Assembly (NCBI RefSeq): GCF_002201515.1
Contig: NZ_CP021421.1
Span: 2,542,001 to 2,606,000 of the forward strand
Length of the DNA: 64,000 nucleotides
Direction of reading: 5' to 3'
Source: Muribaculum intestinale
GTDB taxonomy: Bacteria > Bacteroidota > Bacteroidia > Bacteroidales > Muribaculaceae
The notes under the pieces are model-generated. The model made no database searches. It was not told the origin of the DNA and saw only the letters and a list, made by a program, of their open reading frames with translations. Position 1 is the first letter of the stretch. Each line of letters opens with the position of its first letter. The translations under genes were made by a program, and so were the position numbers. This document shows, piece by piece, positions 46,108-54,176 of this stretch.

Positions 46108-48216
46108 ATGAAAAAGTCTTTTATAGCGATTCTTGCAATGGTAGCCGGGGGCTCTGTTGTGTATGCTCAGGACACAGTAGTCAATCCGCAGCCGGTTGTG
46201 GCTGATTCCGACACAATCTCGGCGGCATCTGAACTGTCGGAGGTTGTAATCGAGGCTCCGCGTCTTGTGCGTAAGGCCGACATGGATTTATACTATCCGT
46301 CGGAGAGTGCTGTGGCTAATTCAAAAAACGGCATGCAGATGCTGCGCAACCTTATGATTCCTTCGATAAATGTAAACGAGGCGCTTGGTATGGTTACAAG
46401 TTCGGGTGAGGACGTGCAGTTGCGTATCAATGGCAGGGTCTCTTCGATTGACCAGGTAAAATCTCTTTTGCCGGAGACAATAAAGAGGGTGGAGTGGATT
46501 GACAATCCCGGGCTCAGATATAATGGTGCGACTTCGGTGCTTAACTTCATCGTGGCAAATCCTGCCATTGGAGGTGCTGTAATGACAAATGCCATGCCCG
46601 CTCTTAACCAGGCGTGGGGAAATTATTTTGCTGATTTTAAATTAAACAGCGGATATTCTCAGTTCGAAGTGTGGGGTAGATTCAAACTAACCAATAAGAT
46701 AAAGTCACACCGCGAATACAAGGAGACTTTCACGTACCCAGATGGCACATCAATCTCTCGAAATGAAACTTCACGCGGAGGCATAATGGATAATTCAATG
46801 GGTAACTTCTCTGCTTCTTACAGCTATATAAAGCCTGATACCACTATATTGATGGTTGATTTGTCATATTTTAAGAAGTTTTCCGACAGGTTTCTATACA
46901 AAGGACTGCTTTCGCTGAGTGACGGGACAGATGATATCTTGCTCCATGACATGCATGGCGACAAGGGTGGCACACCCGGACTGTCGGCTTATCTTGAGCA
47001 GCATCTTCCCGGGAAGCAGATACTTGTGGTGGATTTCAACGCATCGTTTTATAACGGGCGCTCTTACCACGATTATATCGAGCAGCTGGACGGTGGCGAT
47101 TTAATATCGGATGTGCATACCCTTATCAAGGATCGCAACCAGGCATATGCAGTCGAGGCTAACTATATTAAGAACTGGAACAAATCGCGACTTACAGCCG
47201 GCGCTTCATATACTGCCAACCGGAATCGTTCGGTGTATGAAAATCTTGGCGGACAGGTGTTTCATCAGTGCCAGGACAAGGCCTATTTTTTTGCTGAATA
47301 TTTCTATAATCTCGGCAAGGTTACACTTACGGGCGGCATGGGGGCGCAATATACTTCATTTAATTTCCGTGAGTCGGACCAGGGAAACAGTTCGTGGAAT
47401 CTGCGCCCTCAGTTTACGGCCACGTATCGTCCTGCCGACCATTCGCAGTTCCGGCTTAATTTTACTACATGGCAGTCTGCGCCATCGCTTGCCGAGACAA
47501 ATGTGGCGCCTCAGCAGATTGACGGTTTTCAGTGGCGTATAGGTAATCCAGAACTGAAAACATCGTCATCGTATATGCTGACATTGCGCTACAATTTCAC
47601 TTTGCCAAGGGTGAACGGCACATTTGGTGTCCGTGCGTTTACCAGTCCCGACGCAATAACACCGCGTCTGTTCTGGAGTGAAGACAGACTTGTGACTACA
47701 TATGAAAATAGTCGTGGATTGGATAATATAACTCTATGGCTTGCTCCTCAGGTGGAGATTGTGCCGGAGTGGCTGATGTTGAGCGGAACTCTACAATATC
47801 GTGCGGAACGAATGCGTGGTAAGGATTATAAACTCTATAATCACAACTGGAGTGGCGACGTATCGGTAATGCTGATGCATTGGGGCTTTACCTTGACTGG
47901 AATGTATCGTCGTGCGCAGCAGGACCTTTGGGGACAGACTATTTCGTGGGGAGAGAATATTTCCATGATAGAGCTTGCATATAACTGGAAGAACTGGGAG
48001 TTTGGAGCCGGCATGCTGATGCCGTTTGGGCGATACGATCAGGGTAGCAAATCGCTTAATCAGTATAATACAAATGAGAGCCACATGCGTCTGGATATGC
48101 GCATACCTTATATTCAGATTAGCTATAATCTGCAATGGGGACGGCAGAAGCGTGGCGCTCATAAGCTAATCAACGCCGATGCCAATGTGGATCAGTCGTC
48201 GGCCGGCAGCCGATAG
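46108..48216 (+). CDS. outer-membrane beta-barrel / TonB-dependent receptor-like protein
   Basis: From the ATG at 46108 the product has 702 residues with a signal peptide (MKKSFIAILAMVAGGSVVYAQ). The plug-like domain (about 45-160) has SELSEVVIEAP, VQLRINGRVSS and RVEWIDNPGLRYNG, the pattern of the OMP_b-brl_3 group, which lacks the usual CarboxypepD-like N-domain here. The rest is alternating barrel strands. The substrate is unknown. No SusD-like partner is nearby. An upstream in-frame ATG at 46033 lies only 31 bp from the -7 box and has no signal-peptide character. The G10 tract upstream could alter its expression. Confidence 0.85.
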   Translation: MKKSFIAILAMVAGGSVVYAQDTVVNPQPVVADSDTISAASELSEVVIEAPRLVRKADMDLYYPSESAVANSKNGMQMLRNLMIPSINVNEALGMVTSSGEDVQLRINGRVSSIDQVKSLLPETIKRVEWIDNPGLRYNGATSVLNFIVANPAIGGAVMTNAMPALNQAWGNYFADFKLNSGYSQFEVWGRFKLTNKIKSHREYKETFTYPDGTSISRNETSRGGIMDNSMGNFSASYSYIKPDTTILMVDLSYFKKFSDRFLYKGLLSLSDGTDDILLHDMHGDKGGTPGLSAYLEQHLPGKQILVVDFNASFYNGRSYHDYIEQLDGGDLISDVHTLIKDRNQAYAVEANYIKNWNKSRLTAGASYTANRNRSVYENLGGQVFHQCQDKAYFFAEYFYNLGKVTLTGGMGAQYTSFNFRESDQGNSSWNLRPQFTATYRPADHSQFRLNFTTWQSAPSLAETNVAPQQIDGFQWRIGNPELKTSSSYMLTLRYNFTLPRVNGTFGVRAFTSPDAITPRLFWSEDRLVTTYENSRGLDNITLWLAPQVEIVPEWLMLSGTLQYRAERMRGKDYKLYNHNWSGDVSVMLMHWGFTLTGMYRRAQQDLWGQTISWGENISMIELAYNWKNWEFGAGMLMPFGRYDQGSKSLNQYNTNESHMRLDMRIPYIQISYNLQWGRQKRGAHKLINADANVDQSSAGSR

Positions 48217-48280
48217 CCCTTTGAAGTAGGCTGCACTGCAGACATTTCCGTGGCTGTATTTGATTGATAAATATGGATAG

Positions 48281-48311
48281 CACTGCCCACTGATTTAATT
48301 GGTGGGCAGTG
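48281..48311 (+). terminator. terminator after the outer-membrane barrel gene
   Basis: The perfect 10-bp stem CACTGCCCAC (48281-48290) and GTGGGCAGTG (48302-48311) is followed by TGTTGTTATG, a T-rich but interrupted tract. Confidence 0.65.
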
Positions 48312-48384
48312 TGTTGTTATGTACAAATGTAGGCTTATGCCGTGAAAACATGCTCTGATTCCCGTCTGACTATGAAAATTTGCG

Positions 48385-48392
48385 TAAATTTG
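48385..48392 (+). promoter_or_regulatory. -7 box of queDE (TAAATTTG)
   Basis: TAAATTTG lies 45 bp before the queD start at 48438 and shows that the longer upstream frame start at 48342 is not used. Confidence 0.65.
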
Positions 48393-48437
48393 TGTTTAGA
48401 TATGGCGCTTATGCCACATGCTCTAAATTTTATAAGA

Positions 48438-48779
48438 ATGTATTATATCTCAAAACGCATGGAAATTTCAGGGTCGCACCGCCTTGAACTTTCTTATCCG
48501 AGTAAATGTGAGAATATCCACGGACATAACTGGATTGTGACCGTCTATTGCAAGGCGCGTACACTCAATGCCGATGGCATGGTCTGCGACTTCAAGCATG
48601 TCAAGGAAAAAATCCATGGCGTGCTTGACCATAAGCATATCAATGACATTCTGCCATTTAATCCGACTGCGGAGAATATCGCACGTTGGGTTGTGGAACA
48701 GATACCTGAGTGCTACAAGGCGGAAGTGCAGGAAAGTGAGGGTAATGTAGCCATGTATGTTGTAGATGAAGATATTTAG
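48438..48779 (+). CDS. queD: 6-carboxy-5,6,7,8-tetrahydropterin synthase
   Basis: QueD makes 6-carboxytetrahydropterin from dihydroneopterin triphosphate, the second step towards queuosine. The 113-residue product carries the zinc His in SGSHRLE and the pair in HGHNW, a CDFKHVK block and the C-terminal Glu-containing VQESEGN. The start MYYISKRMEISG is set by the -7 box upstream. queE begins 7 bp after the stop, so the two form an operon. The size matches short QueD proteins and not eukaryotic PTPS. Confidence 0.92.
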   Translation: MYYISKRMEISGSHRLELSYPSKCENIHGHNWIVTVYCKARTLNADGMVCDFKHVKEKIHGVLDHKHINDILPFNPTAENIARWVVEQIPECYKAEVQESEGNVAMYVVDEDI

Positions 48780-48786
48780 CCGCGGA

Positions 48787-49368
48787 ATGAAAGTAAAAGA
48801 GATATTCTATTCTTTGCAGGGTGAAGGTCGGTTTACCGGTACGGCTGCGGTCTTTTTGCGGCTGTCGGGATGCAATCTTAAATGTCCGTTCTGTGATACG
48901 GATCACTTCGACGGGACTTTTATGTCGCACGAGGACATAATGGACGAACTGGTGAAGTATCCGTCCCGCCATCTGGTTATCACCGGAGGCGAGCCTTCGT
49001 TGCAGCTTGAGCCGGGCTTCATCGATATGCTTCATGAATACGGATATTTTGTGCAGGTAGAGACCAACGGCACTCATCCGCTGCCACAAAATGTAGACTG
49101 GATTACATGTTCTCCAAAATCAAAGAATATCGTCTATGACAGAGTAAATGAACTGAAAGTGGTATTTGGCAGTGATGCGGTAGGAGGGAATTCCCTTTTA
49201 GAGCACTTATCCATTTCGGTTGAGGCTGAAGAATATTATCTCCAGCCTTGCGACACGGGGGATAAAGCGGTTAATGTGGAAATCCTTGGCAGATGTGTGG
49301 AGTATATAAAGGATAATCCTGTGTGGCGCCTGTCGTTGCAGACGCACAAGCTGATTGATATACCTTGA
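48787..49368 (+). CDS. queE: 7-carboxy-7-deazaguanine synthase
   Basis: This radical SAM enzyme converts 6-carboxytetrahydropterin to 7-carboxy-7-deazaguanine in queuosine synthesis. From MKVKEIFYSLQGEG (48787) the product has 193 residues, with the cluster Cys29, Cys33 and Cys36 in the standard Cx3Cx2C motif (GCNLKCPFCDTDH) and TGGEPSLQ for SAM binding. The end SLQTHKLIDIP matches the family. It follows queD by 7 bp; the other queuosine genes are not in the window. Confidence 0.94.
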   Translation: MKVKEIFYSLQGEGRFTGTAAVFLRLSGCNLKCPFCDTDHFDGTFMSHEDIMDELVKYPSRHLVITGGEPSLQLEPGFIDMLHEYGYFVQVETNGTHPLPQNVDWITCSPKSKNIVYDRVNELKVVFGSDAVGGNSLLEHLSISVEAEEYYLQPCDTGDKAVNVEILGRCVEYIKDNPVWRLSLQTHKLIDIP

Positions 49369-49400
49369 TTCTTTTGATTTTGGAAACAGGGATTGATGTG

Positions 49401-49421
49401 ACCATACTTATATGGTTTTTT
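49401..49421 (+). terminator. short terminator after queE
   Basis: ACCATA (49401-49406) and TATGGT (49411-49416) form a 6-bp stem followed by a T run. The stretch from 49422 to about 49560 shows nothing else. Confidence 0.5.
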
Positions 49422-49569
49422 ATCGTTTCTTAGATTGGAGATATGATGCTGCGAGGCGGATGCACATTTTTTAGTGTGGGTGTATTGCTTCATTTTGCTG
49501 ATATACAAGCCGTTGGCGAAGGTGGTGCATGGTCCGGTTAAAAAAAAAGTGAAAAAATATCCGAAAATA

Positions 49570-49601
49570 TTTGGAGAATTGATAAAACCTCCCTAACTTT
49601 G
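49570..49601 (+). promoter_or_regulatory. tRNA-Gln promoter, -33 TTTG and -7 TAACTTTG
   Basis: TTTG (49570-49573) and TAACTTTG (49594-49601) have the ideal 20-bp spacer. The transcript would carry a leader of about 85 nt, with an AGCAAC/GGTTGCT hairpin, before the tRNA. Confidence 0.75.
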
Positions 49602-49690
49602 CAATCGCAAAACGGGAACAACCCCAAGCAACAAAGGTTGCTGAGATACTCAAAAAAGAGATTAAGGTTGGCTTTCCGGCAAATAGAAAT

Positions 49691-49761
49691 TGCCTTGTGG
49701 TGTAATGGTAGCACGTCGGATTCTGGTTCCGCCTGTGAGGGTTCGAATCCTTCCAAGGCAA
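49691..49761 (+). tRNA. tRNA-Gln (CTG anticodon)
   Basis: The cloverleaf can be drawn fully: acceptor TGCCTTG/CAAGGCA, D-arm GTG/CAC, anticodon stem CGGA/TCCG with loop TTCTGGT (anticodon CTG), a 4-nt variable loop, and T-arm GAGGG-TTCGAAT-CCTTC, with discriminator A. The outermost anticodon pair (27-43) is a T-C mismatch. CCA is not encoded. It is the last core gene before a long accessory stretch, and tRNA genes are common integration points. Confidence 0.95.
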
Positions 49762-49766
49762 CTAAC

Positions 49767-49805
49767 AAAATCGCAGTCAGTTAATTGTAACTGGTTGCGA
49801 TTTTT
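49767..49805 (+). terminator. tRNA-Gln terminator
   Basis: AAAATCGCA and TGCGATTTT pair around an inner CAGTTA/TAACTG stem, followed by further T. It begins 6 bp after the tRNA end. Confidence 0.8.
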
Positions 49806-49867
49806 ATTTTATATATTTCGCACAACATTTGCACAACCAGACTGATGCGCCCAACTCCAATATTCGT

Positions 49868-50102
49868 GGTCAATGTAAAAATTGGGGGTCAGTAGCAAAA
49901 CCAGGTTGAATTGTTAAAAAATTACCCGAGAATAAAAATATTTTTAGGCGCTTAGATTGGAGTTTAGCGCTGTTGTCCTTCGGGAATCTACTATATAACA
50001 AGTGCTTATGATGATTAGACTTCCCTAATTCAGTTAACGATACGCCCATCTATCCCTAAATCTCAGAAATTAACAACCGCTTTTTTACATTGACCCAAAA
50101 TT
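49868..50102. repeat. 217-bp non-coding tandem repeat, unit 1 with left inverted repeat
   Basis: The unit runs from GGGTCAGTAGCAAAACC (49886) to TTTACATTGACCC (ending 50096) and is repeated directly at 50103 with about five changes. Left of it, GGTCAATGTAAAAA (49868) is the inverse of the right end, so unit 1 is bounded by inverted repeats like a small mobile element. It contains TAAAAATATTTTTA (palindromic core) and a GGCGCT/AGCGCT hairpin. No open frame of note. Confidence 0.75.
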
Positions 50103-50314
50103 GGGTCAGTAGCAAAACCCGGTTGAATTGTTAAAAAAAATACCCGAGAGTAAAAATATTTTTAGGCGCTTAGATTGGAGTTTAGCGCTGTTGTCCTTCG
50201 GGAATCTACTATATAACAAGTGCTTATGATGATTAGACTTCCCTAATTCAGTTAGCGATACGCCCATCTATCCCTAAATCTCAGAAATTAACAACCGCTT
50301 TTTTACATTGACCC
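50103..50314. repeat. 217-bp non-coding tandem repeat, unit 2
   Basis: A second copy of the preceding unit, almost identical, ending TACATTGACCC at 50314. At the unit junction TTGACCCAAAATTGGGTCA forms a small palindrome. No gene is seen between the tRNA terminator and 50351. Confidence 0.8.
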
Positions 50315-50350
50315 GTAAAAATTCACCTGTTCGCTAAGCATAAATTGCGA

Positions 50351-50518
50351 CTAACTTTTGTCGAGTTCCGGAATGTAAAGCGGCGATTTCTTGTGAAGGA
50401 TAATCCGGGTACAACCCATAGGAAAGGTTATGACGATGAAAGGCTCATTGCTTTCCAGCACCCAATAGTAGCTATGGCGCAACACCTCTCTCGGTTGATA
50501 GATTATCAAAATTTTCAA
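50351..50518 (-). pseudogene. N-terminal fragment of an AraC regulator (DUF6597-like)
   Basis: A frame that can start at TTG 50518 encodes about 55 residues including LRHSYYWVLES and ITFPMGCTRIILHKKSPLY. This resembles the DUF6597 ligand-binding start of AraC-family regulators, which has a YYWVLE-like strand followed by PDGCTELIFH. It stops at 50351; the DNA-binding part is missing, and the tandem repeats lie beyond. The start overlaps the stop of the YdeI-like gene by 4 bp. It could be a small free protein, but a gene remnant is more likely. Confidence 0.5.
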
Positions 50519-51084
50519 TAATCGAGCAGTCTGCCGCAATCGTGCCAGTCGCCTATCATCACGCCAGACTCGCTTGCATTAATTAGTTTTGTCAGCCGTG
50601 ATGTGAAGAGTGCGTTGTTGGATTTATTGGCCTGTATATTGTCTATTCTGACCCGCTGATACAAGGCCGGGAATGAACGGAAGTTTGACCAAGCCACCGG
50701 ATTGGCTTTAAATTCTGTGATAATGTCAATATCTATGACAAATTCAGCATCGAGATCGGGACAGGCAGATCGTCCTTTGTCAGTCATCAATCCAAGTTTA
50801 TCAAGGCGCCGGCAACGTTCTTTGTTGAGTTCTGTCCAACGTCCTTTTTTGGTTCGTGGGCCGAAACGCTGCAATGTAACGCCATCCACATTCTTCACCG
50901 TGGAATCTATCCATCCGAAACAGAGAGCCTCCTCGACTGCATCGAGATACCATAATGCGTCAACCGGTGGAGTCTTGCCGCGCTTTACAGCAATCCAACA
51001 TTCTTTCTCTATCGCGCTATTGCGTATCAGCCAATCTCGTAAGTCAATGCGATTACTTATATGAAGAATATTTTTGGGAGTCAT
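50515..51084 (-). CDS. YdeI/OmpD-associated family protein
   Basis: The 189-residue product has the WIAVKRGKTPPVDALWYLDAVEEALCFGWIDS block and KKGRWTELNKER, both typical of the YdeI family (sometimes annotated bacteriocin-protection). Biochemical role unknown; some members are linked to stress or antimicrobial-peptide tolerance. It is cytoplasmic by lack of a signal. It is the last complete gene of a minus-strand run that begins near 59167 and is separated from the Sel1 gene by 24 bp. Confidence 0.85.
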   Translation of the reverse strand: MTPKNILHISNRIDLRDWLIRNSAIEKECWIAVKRGKTPPVDALWYLDAVEEALCFGWIDSTVKNVDGVTLQRFGPRTKKGRWTELNKERCRRLDKLGLMTDKGRSACPDLDAEFVIDIDIITEFKANPVAWSNFRSFPALYQRVRIDNIQANKSNNALFTSRLTKLINASESGVMIGDWHDCGRLLDY

Positions 51085-51108
51085 ATATTAAGCTGTTTGT
51101 GTGGTATA

Positions 51109-52170
51109 TTATTCTAAGGTCTTGAATATCTCTTTTTTAAGAGCACTTTCAGCATTCCGGTTGCCTTTCTTGGCGGCAAGTCGGAAATATTTGGCGGCTT
51201 TTTTCAAATCTATTGGCACGCCCGAGCCAAGGAGATACATGTTGCCGATTTCATACAATGCCGTACCGATGCCGTCGGCATATCTCTGCCAATAGCGACC
51301 GGTGCGTTCCGCCAGATGCAGGTATTGCTCCATCGCCTTTGAATAATCAGCCTTGCAGCCTGTACCGTGCTTATAACAGTCTGCCAGTCGCAGCTTGGCG
51401 TTCATCTCCCCCATGTCAGCACCTTTGCGATACCAGCGGAAAGCCATGGCCGGATTCTGCTTCACTCCCAGCCCATCCATATAGGCATCTCCCATCTTAA
51501 CAAAGGCTTCGTCATAATTCATCTCTGCGGCTTTCTTGAAACAGGTGAAGGCTTTTTTGAAGTCAGACAGCTCTTGATATGCCAGCCCCATCATATACCA
51601 AGCCTCATCCTTCATGCAGAAAGACTCGTTGCTTTCAACAATATCATTATATCGTTTTATCGATTCTCTAATGACAGAGGTTCTATCACTGTTCTCAGAT
51701 AACCGGTTTACTGTCCCGCCCATCTTTTTACTGAATTTCTCTTTCGCGTATTCGTAAGATTCGAGGATGTAAGGCTTCAATAATTCAAATGTAGCGTCAG
51801 ATGGTGTCAAAGCGCAAATCCACCCCATCCACGCATAGACCGGATGTGGCATAATGACATCCTTTGCAGTAAAGTCATATGGCATATCCACAATACAACC
51901 TTTATTCGGGCGTTGTGGCAATTCTGCGAATAAAGTGCGGAATGTCTGCTTTCTGACTCCTATATTCACGCGCCACACATCCTCGCGGTCAAGGCGGGAA
52001 GCCCGGTCATTGTCGCCATCCTTTTCTTTGATTGTCAGGACATACACACCACGTTTAAGCACGCCGCCGGGATTGTAGAAGACCCCACGCTCTCCCCAGC
52101 TGTTTACCTCTACAAGCCCTTCAAGGTTGTCAAGGCAATATTTCAGAATATCGTCAGGTGTAATAGCCAT
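51109..52170 (-). CDS. DUF6194-like domain fused to Sel1 repeats
   Basis: The first 150 residues (TPDDILKYCLDNLEGL, WGERGVFYNPGGVLKRGVYV, PHPVYAWMGWICALTPS) fit DUF6194, a domain usually encoded as a single protein of unknown function. From about residue 195 to the end there are four to five Sel1/TPR-like repeats (AWYMMGLAYQELSDFKKA, GADMGEMNAKLRLADCY, GNMYLLGSGVPIDLKKAAKYF). Sel1 repeats mediate protein contacts. The fusion suggests an adaptor joined to the unknown domain. It is one of two Sel1 fusions in this cluster. Confidence 0.8.
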   Translation of the reverse strand: MAITPDDILKYCLDNLEGLVEVNSWGERGVFYNPGGVLKRGVYVLTIKEKDGDNDRASRLDREDVWRVNIGVRKQTFRTLFAELPQRPNKGCIVDMPYDFTAKDVIMPHPVYAWMGWICALTPSDATFELLKPYILESYEYAKEKFSKKMGGTVNRLSENSDRTSVIRESIKRYNDIVESNESFCMKDEAWYMMGLAYQELSDFKKAFTCFKKAAEMNYDEAFVKMGDAYMDGLGVKQNPAMAFRWYRKGADMGEMNAKLRLADCYKHGTGCKADYSKAMEQYLHLAERTGRYWQRYADGIGTALYEIGNMYLLGSGVPIDLKKAAKYFRLAAKKGNRNAESALKKEIFKTLE

Positions 52171-52206
52171 ATTGTAATCAGTTTTTATTCAAAATTAAGC
52201 CAATAC

Positions 52207-52899
52207 TTACTTTAAAATCTCTCCGATGAGTTTGTCCAGCCATTTGTGGCTGATGCCGTATTCCTCCATGACGCCTGCTTTCAGGGCTTCGTAAAGCAGT
52301 GCGCCGTCCTCGTCCGGCAACCGCTGCATATCGGTTTTTGACACGACTCCGTGTTCTTTCAGAATGTAGGCTATCGCCTGACGCACGGTTTTAGATGCTG
52401 CCTTTAGCCGCTCTTTCAATGCGGGAAGCGCATTGCGGGATTCTATATTACCTTTTTCGGCATATTCCTCAATGATGCGGCTTATCCATTTCAAGTCATC
52501 CTTGTCTCCGCGCATAGCTATCGAAAGCAAAGTATGCACAGGTGTTTCCGGTTGTATGTCTATATCTTCGAGATAGTCAACCCACCATATTGCATTGCCT
52601 TTTGTGATTTCCTTGTCGAGCTGCCCAAGCAGGAAATCGAATCCTGCCTCGTTAAACCGATGCACAAGGAGTTTATGATAAATGAAATAAGCAGTTTTAC
52701 GGACATCTGTCCCTTCTGCGCCGGGATGTTCACAGATAATATCTTCCAGTACTTGCAGCAGCGACATATCCGTCAGATTCCGGGCTTCTTGCCACGCAGC
52801 CCATTGGGCAGTTCCCTCATAAAATCCATTTGCCTTCGGGTCGGAGGTACGCATTCTGTCTATCAGGTCTAAAACGGCTTCTTTCGTCATTATTCCCAT
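52207..52899 (-). CDS. helical-repeat (HEAT-like) protein of unknown function
   Basis: I do not recognise a family. The 230 residues are almost wholly helical with an alternating pattern (SLLQVLEDIICEHPGAEGTD, FNEAGFDFLLGQLDKEI) that suggests a short HEAT-like solenoid. It has a DEDGALLYEALKAGVMEEYG block near the end. There is no signal peptide. The gene lies between the DUF6194-Sel1 gene (36 bp away) and the UDG-like gene (6 bp away), so it is probably co-transcribed with both. Confidence 0.7.
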   Translation of the reverse strand: MGIMTKEAVLDLIDRMRTSDPKANGFYEGTAQWAAWQEARNLTDMSLLQVLEDIICEHPGAEGTDVRKTAYFIYHKLLVHRFNEAGFDFLLGQLDKEITKGNAIWWVDYLEDIDIQPETPVHTLLSIAMRGDKDDLKWISRIIEEYAEKGNIESRNALPALKERLKAASKTVRQAIAYILKEHGVVSKTDMQRLPDEDGALLYEALKAGVMEEYGISHKWLDKLIGEILK

Positions 52900-52905
52900 A
52901 GAAGA

Positions 52906-53511
52906 CTACTTTTCATTATCGCTTATCAGTCTATACATCAAGGTAATATCTTCTGATGCCATTTGGAACTTTGATTTTTCAATCAGTAGGTTTTGTCCTG
53001 TCATTATATAAGAAGGCAGGATGCGCCATCCTTTATAAAAAATCTCGGTGTTACGCAATTTGTATGTAGATATACTTGGAACGGCATTTTTCCCGCTTGC
53101 CTTTTTGCTTATCATATTAAAGGCTTTTTTCGCCACATCACCCATCAGCATGACAACCTGAAGATTGGGAAATAGCTTAAGCTCATGTTCAAGATACGGC
53201 AGACTTTCTTCAATACTGTCCTTTGATACAGCGTATTCCGATTTAGGCGTCTTGACAGCATGGGTAATGTAGATGCCGAGATTCAATATATCCTGAATGC
53301 TATTTACTTTTATCCCCGCTTTTAGGAACAATGGGATGGTAGTTGACATATATGCGGAGTCAGGCTTTCCATAGAAATCATCGTCTGAATCAAACGGGAC
53401 AACTTCGTTTATCATGATAGCCCGTATTGTTTCCGGCTCAATATTTATGTCATTAAGTCGCAGAAATTCTGTATCACCACAAAGTTGTTGCAGTTGTGAT
53501 TTTATATTCAT
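52906..53511 (-). CDS. uracil-DNA glycosylase superfamily-like protein
   Basis: The 201-residue product has IMINEVVPFDSDDDFYG near 32-48, where UDG family 4/5 proteins carry their first motif. LPYLEHELKLFPNLQVVMLMGDVAKKAFN (about 103-131) is the usual helix and strand before the second half of the fold, and there is a late segment ILPSYIMTGQNLL. The classical HPS motif is altered, so catalysis on uracil is uncertain. It could be a repurposed member acting in a defence or DNA-handling role. It lies 6 bp from the HEAT-like gene. Confidence 0.6.
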   Translation of the reverse strand: MNIKSQLQQLCGDTEFLRLNDINIEPETIRAIMINEVVPFDSDDDFYGKPDSAYMSTTIPLFLKAGIKVNSIQDILNLGIYITHAVKTPKSEYAVSKDSIEESLPYLEHELKLFPNLQVVMLMGDVAKKAFNMISKKASGKNAVPSISTYKLRNTEIFYKGWRILPSYIMTGQNLLIEKSKFQMASEDITLMYRLISDNEK

Positions 53512-53534
53512 GATTCACTTGAGATTAAACGAAT

Positions 53535-54167
53535 TTAGCTGTTTTCAAAGAGTTCTTCAAAAACCATTGCGGATTCCTCCGACAAACGCCGGGTCGCGGC
53601 TATACTTTGAGCCAACACAACTCCTTTTGAATTGATTCGTAATGGCTTCTCTTTACTCTTCGGATAACCGAATCTAAGAAGTGGCACAACCTCATCAGGA
53701 ATAAGGCGCGGTTGGATAACACTGCCATTTTCTCCCCATACTGCCCATTCGGCACAGCAATTAAACGGTTCCTGATGCTTGCAATGGGGTTTGTCGCCGG
53801 GAATAATCATCGTGAGATTCTCAGGCACACTCTGGAGACTTTTATAAGAAACGTCTTTTGCACAAAAGAATGCGTCAGAGACCTTAACGACAACACCTTC
53901 GGGAATAAGAGACCTGTAAGGATTTCCGAGTTCTCTTATGCAATAGTCGAAGGCTCTTTCCTTATGAGTCACTTCCAATCTTGCCATTATGTAGAGATGC
54001 CTATCAAGCAATGAGACCGGAAATACGACATCTCCCTCTTTTATTGATGCTATTGATGGCATCCTTGAGTGGATGCTGCCAAACACTACTTTTATAGGCC
54101 CTGTGTCATTTGATTTTCTTAGTTCGTCCAACCAGTCCTGAGGCCAGTAAACAGTATAATATGCCAT
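53535..54167 (-). CDS. protein of unknown function, PUA/EVE-like N-terminal region
   Basis: The 210-residue product starts MAYYTVYWPQDW, and the segment IASIKEGDVVFPVSLLDRHLYIMARLEVTH resembles the strand order of PUA/EVE-type modified-base binding domains (GDxVxxx then a mixed strand). The C-terminal block FNCCAEWAVWGENGSVIQPR with two Cys and a preceding CKHQ could hold a metal. No family is recognised with confidence. It is 9 bp from the Sel1-DUF4303 gene and 23 bp from the UDG-like gene. Confidence 0.6.
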   Translation of the reverse strand: MAYYTVYWPQDWLDELRKSNDTGPIKVVFGSIHSRMPSIASIKEGDVVFPVSLLDRHLYIMARLEVTHKERAFDYCIRELGNPYRSLIPEGVVVKVSDAFFCAKDVSYKSLQSVPENLTMIIPGDKPHCKHQEPFNCCAEWAVWGENGSVIQPRLIPDEVVPLLRFGYPKSKEKPLRINSKGVVLAQSIAATRRLSEESAMVFEELFENS

Positions 54168-54176
54168 AATATGATG

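Noticed and set aside
49806..49860. Two GCACAAC repeats after the tRNA terminator considered as an attachment site
   Set aside because: No integrase gene and no second copy of the tRNA 3' end are visible, so an att site cannot be supported.
49868..50314. Tandem repeats considered as a CRISPR array
   Set aside because: There are only two long units of 217 bp, with no short repeat and spacer pattern and no cas genes.
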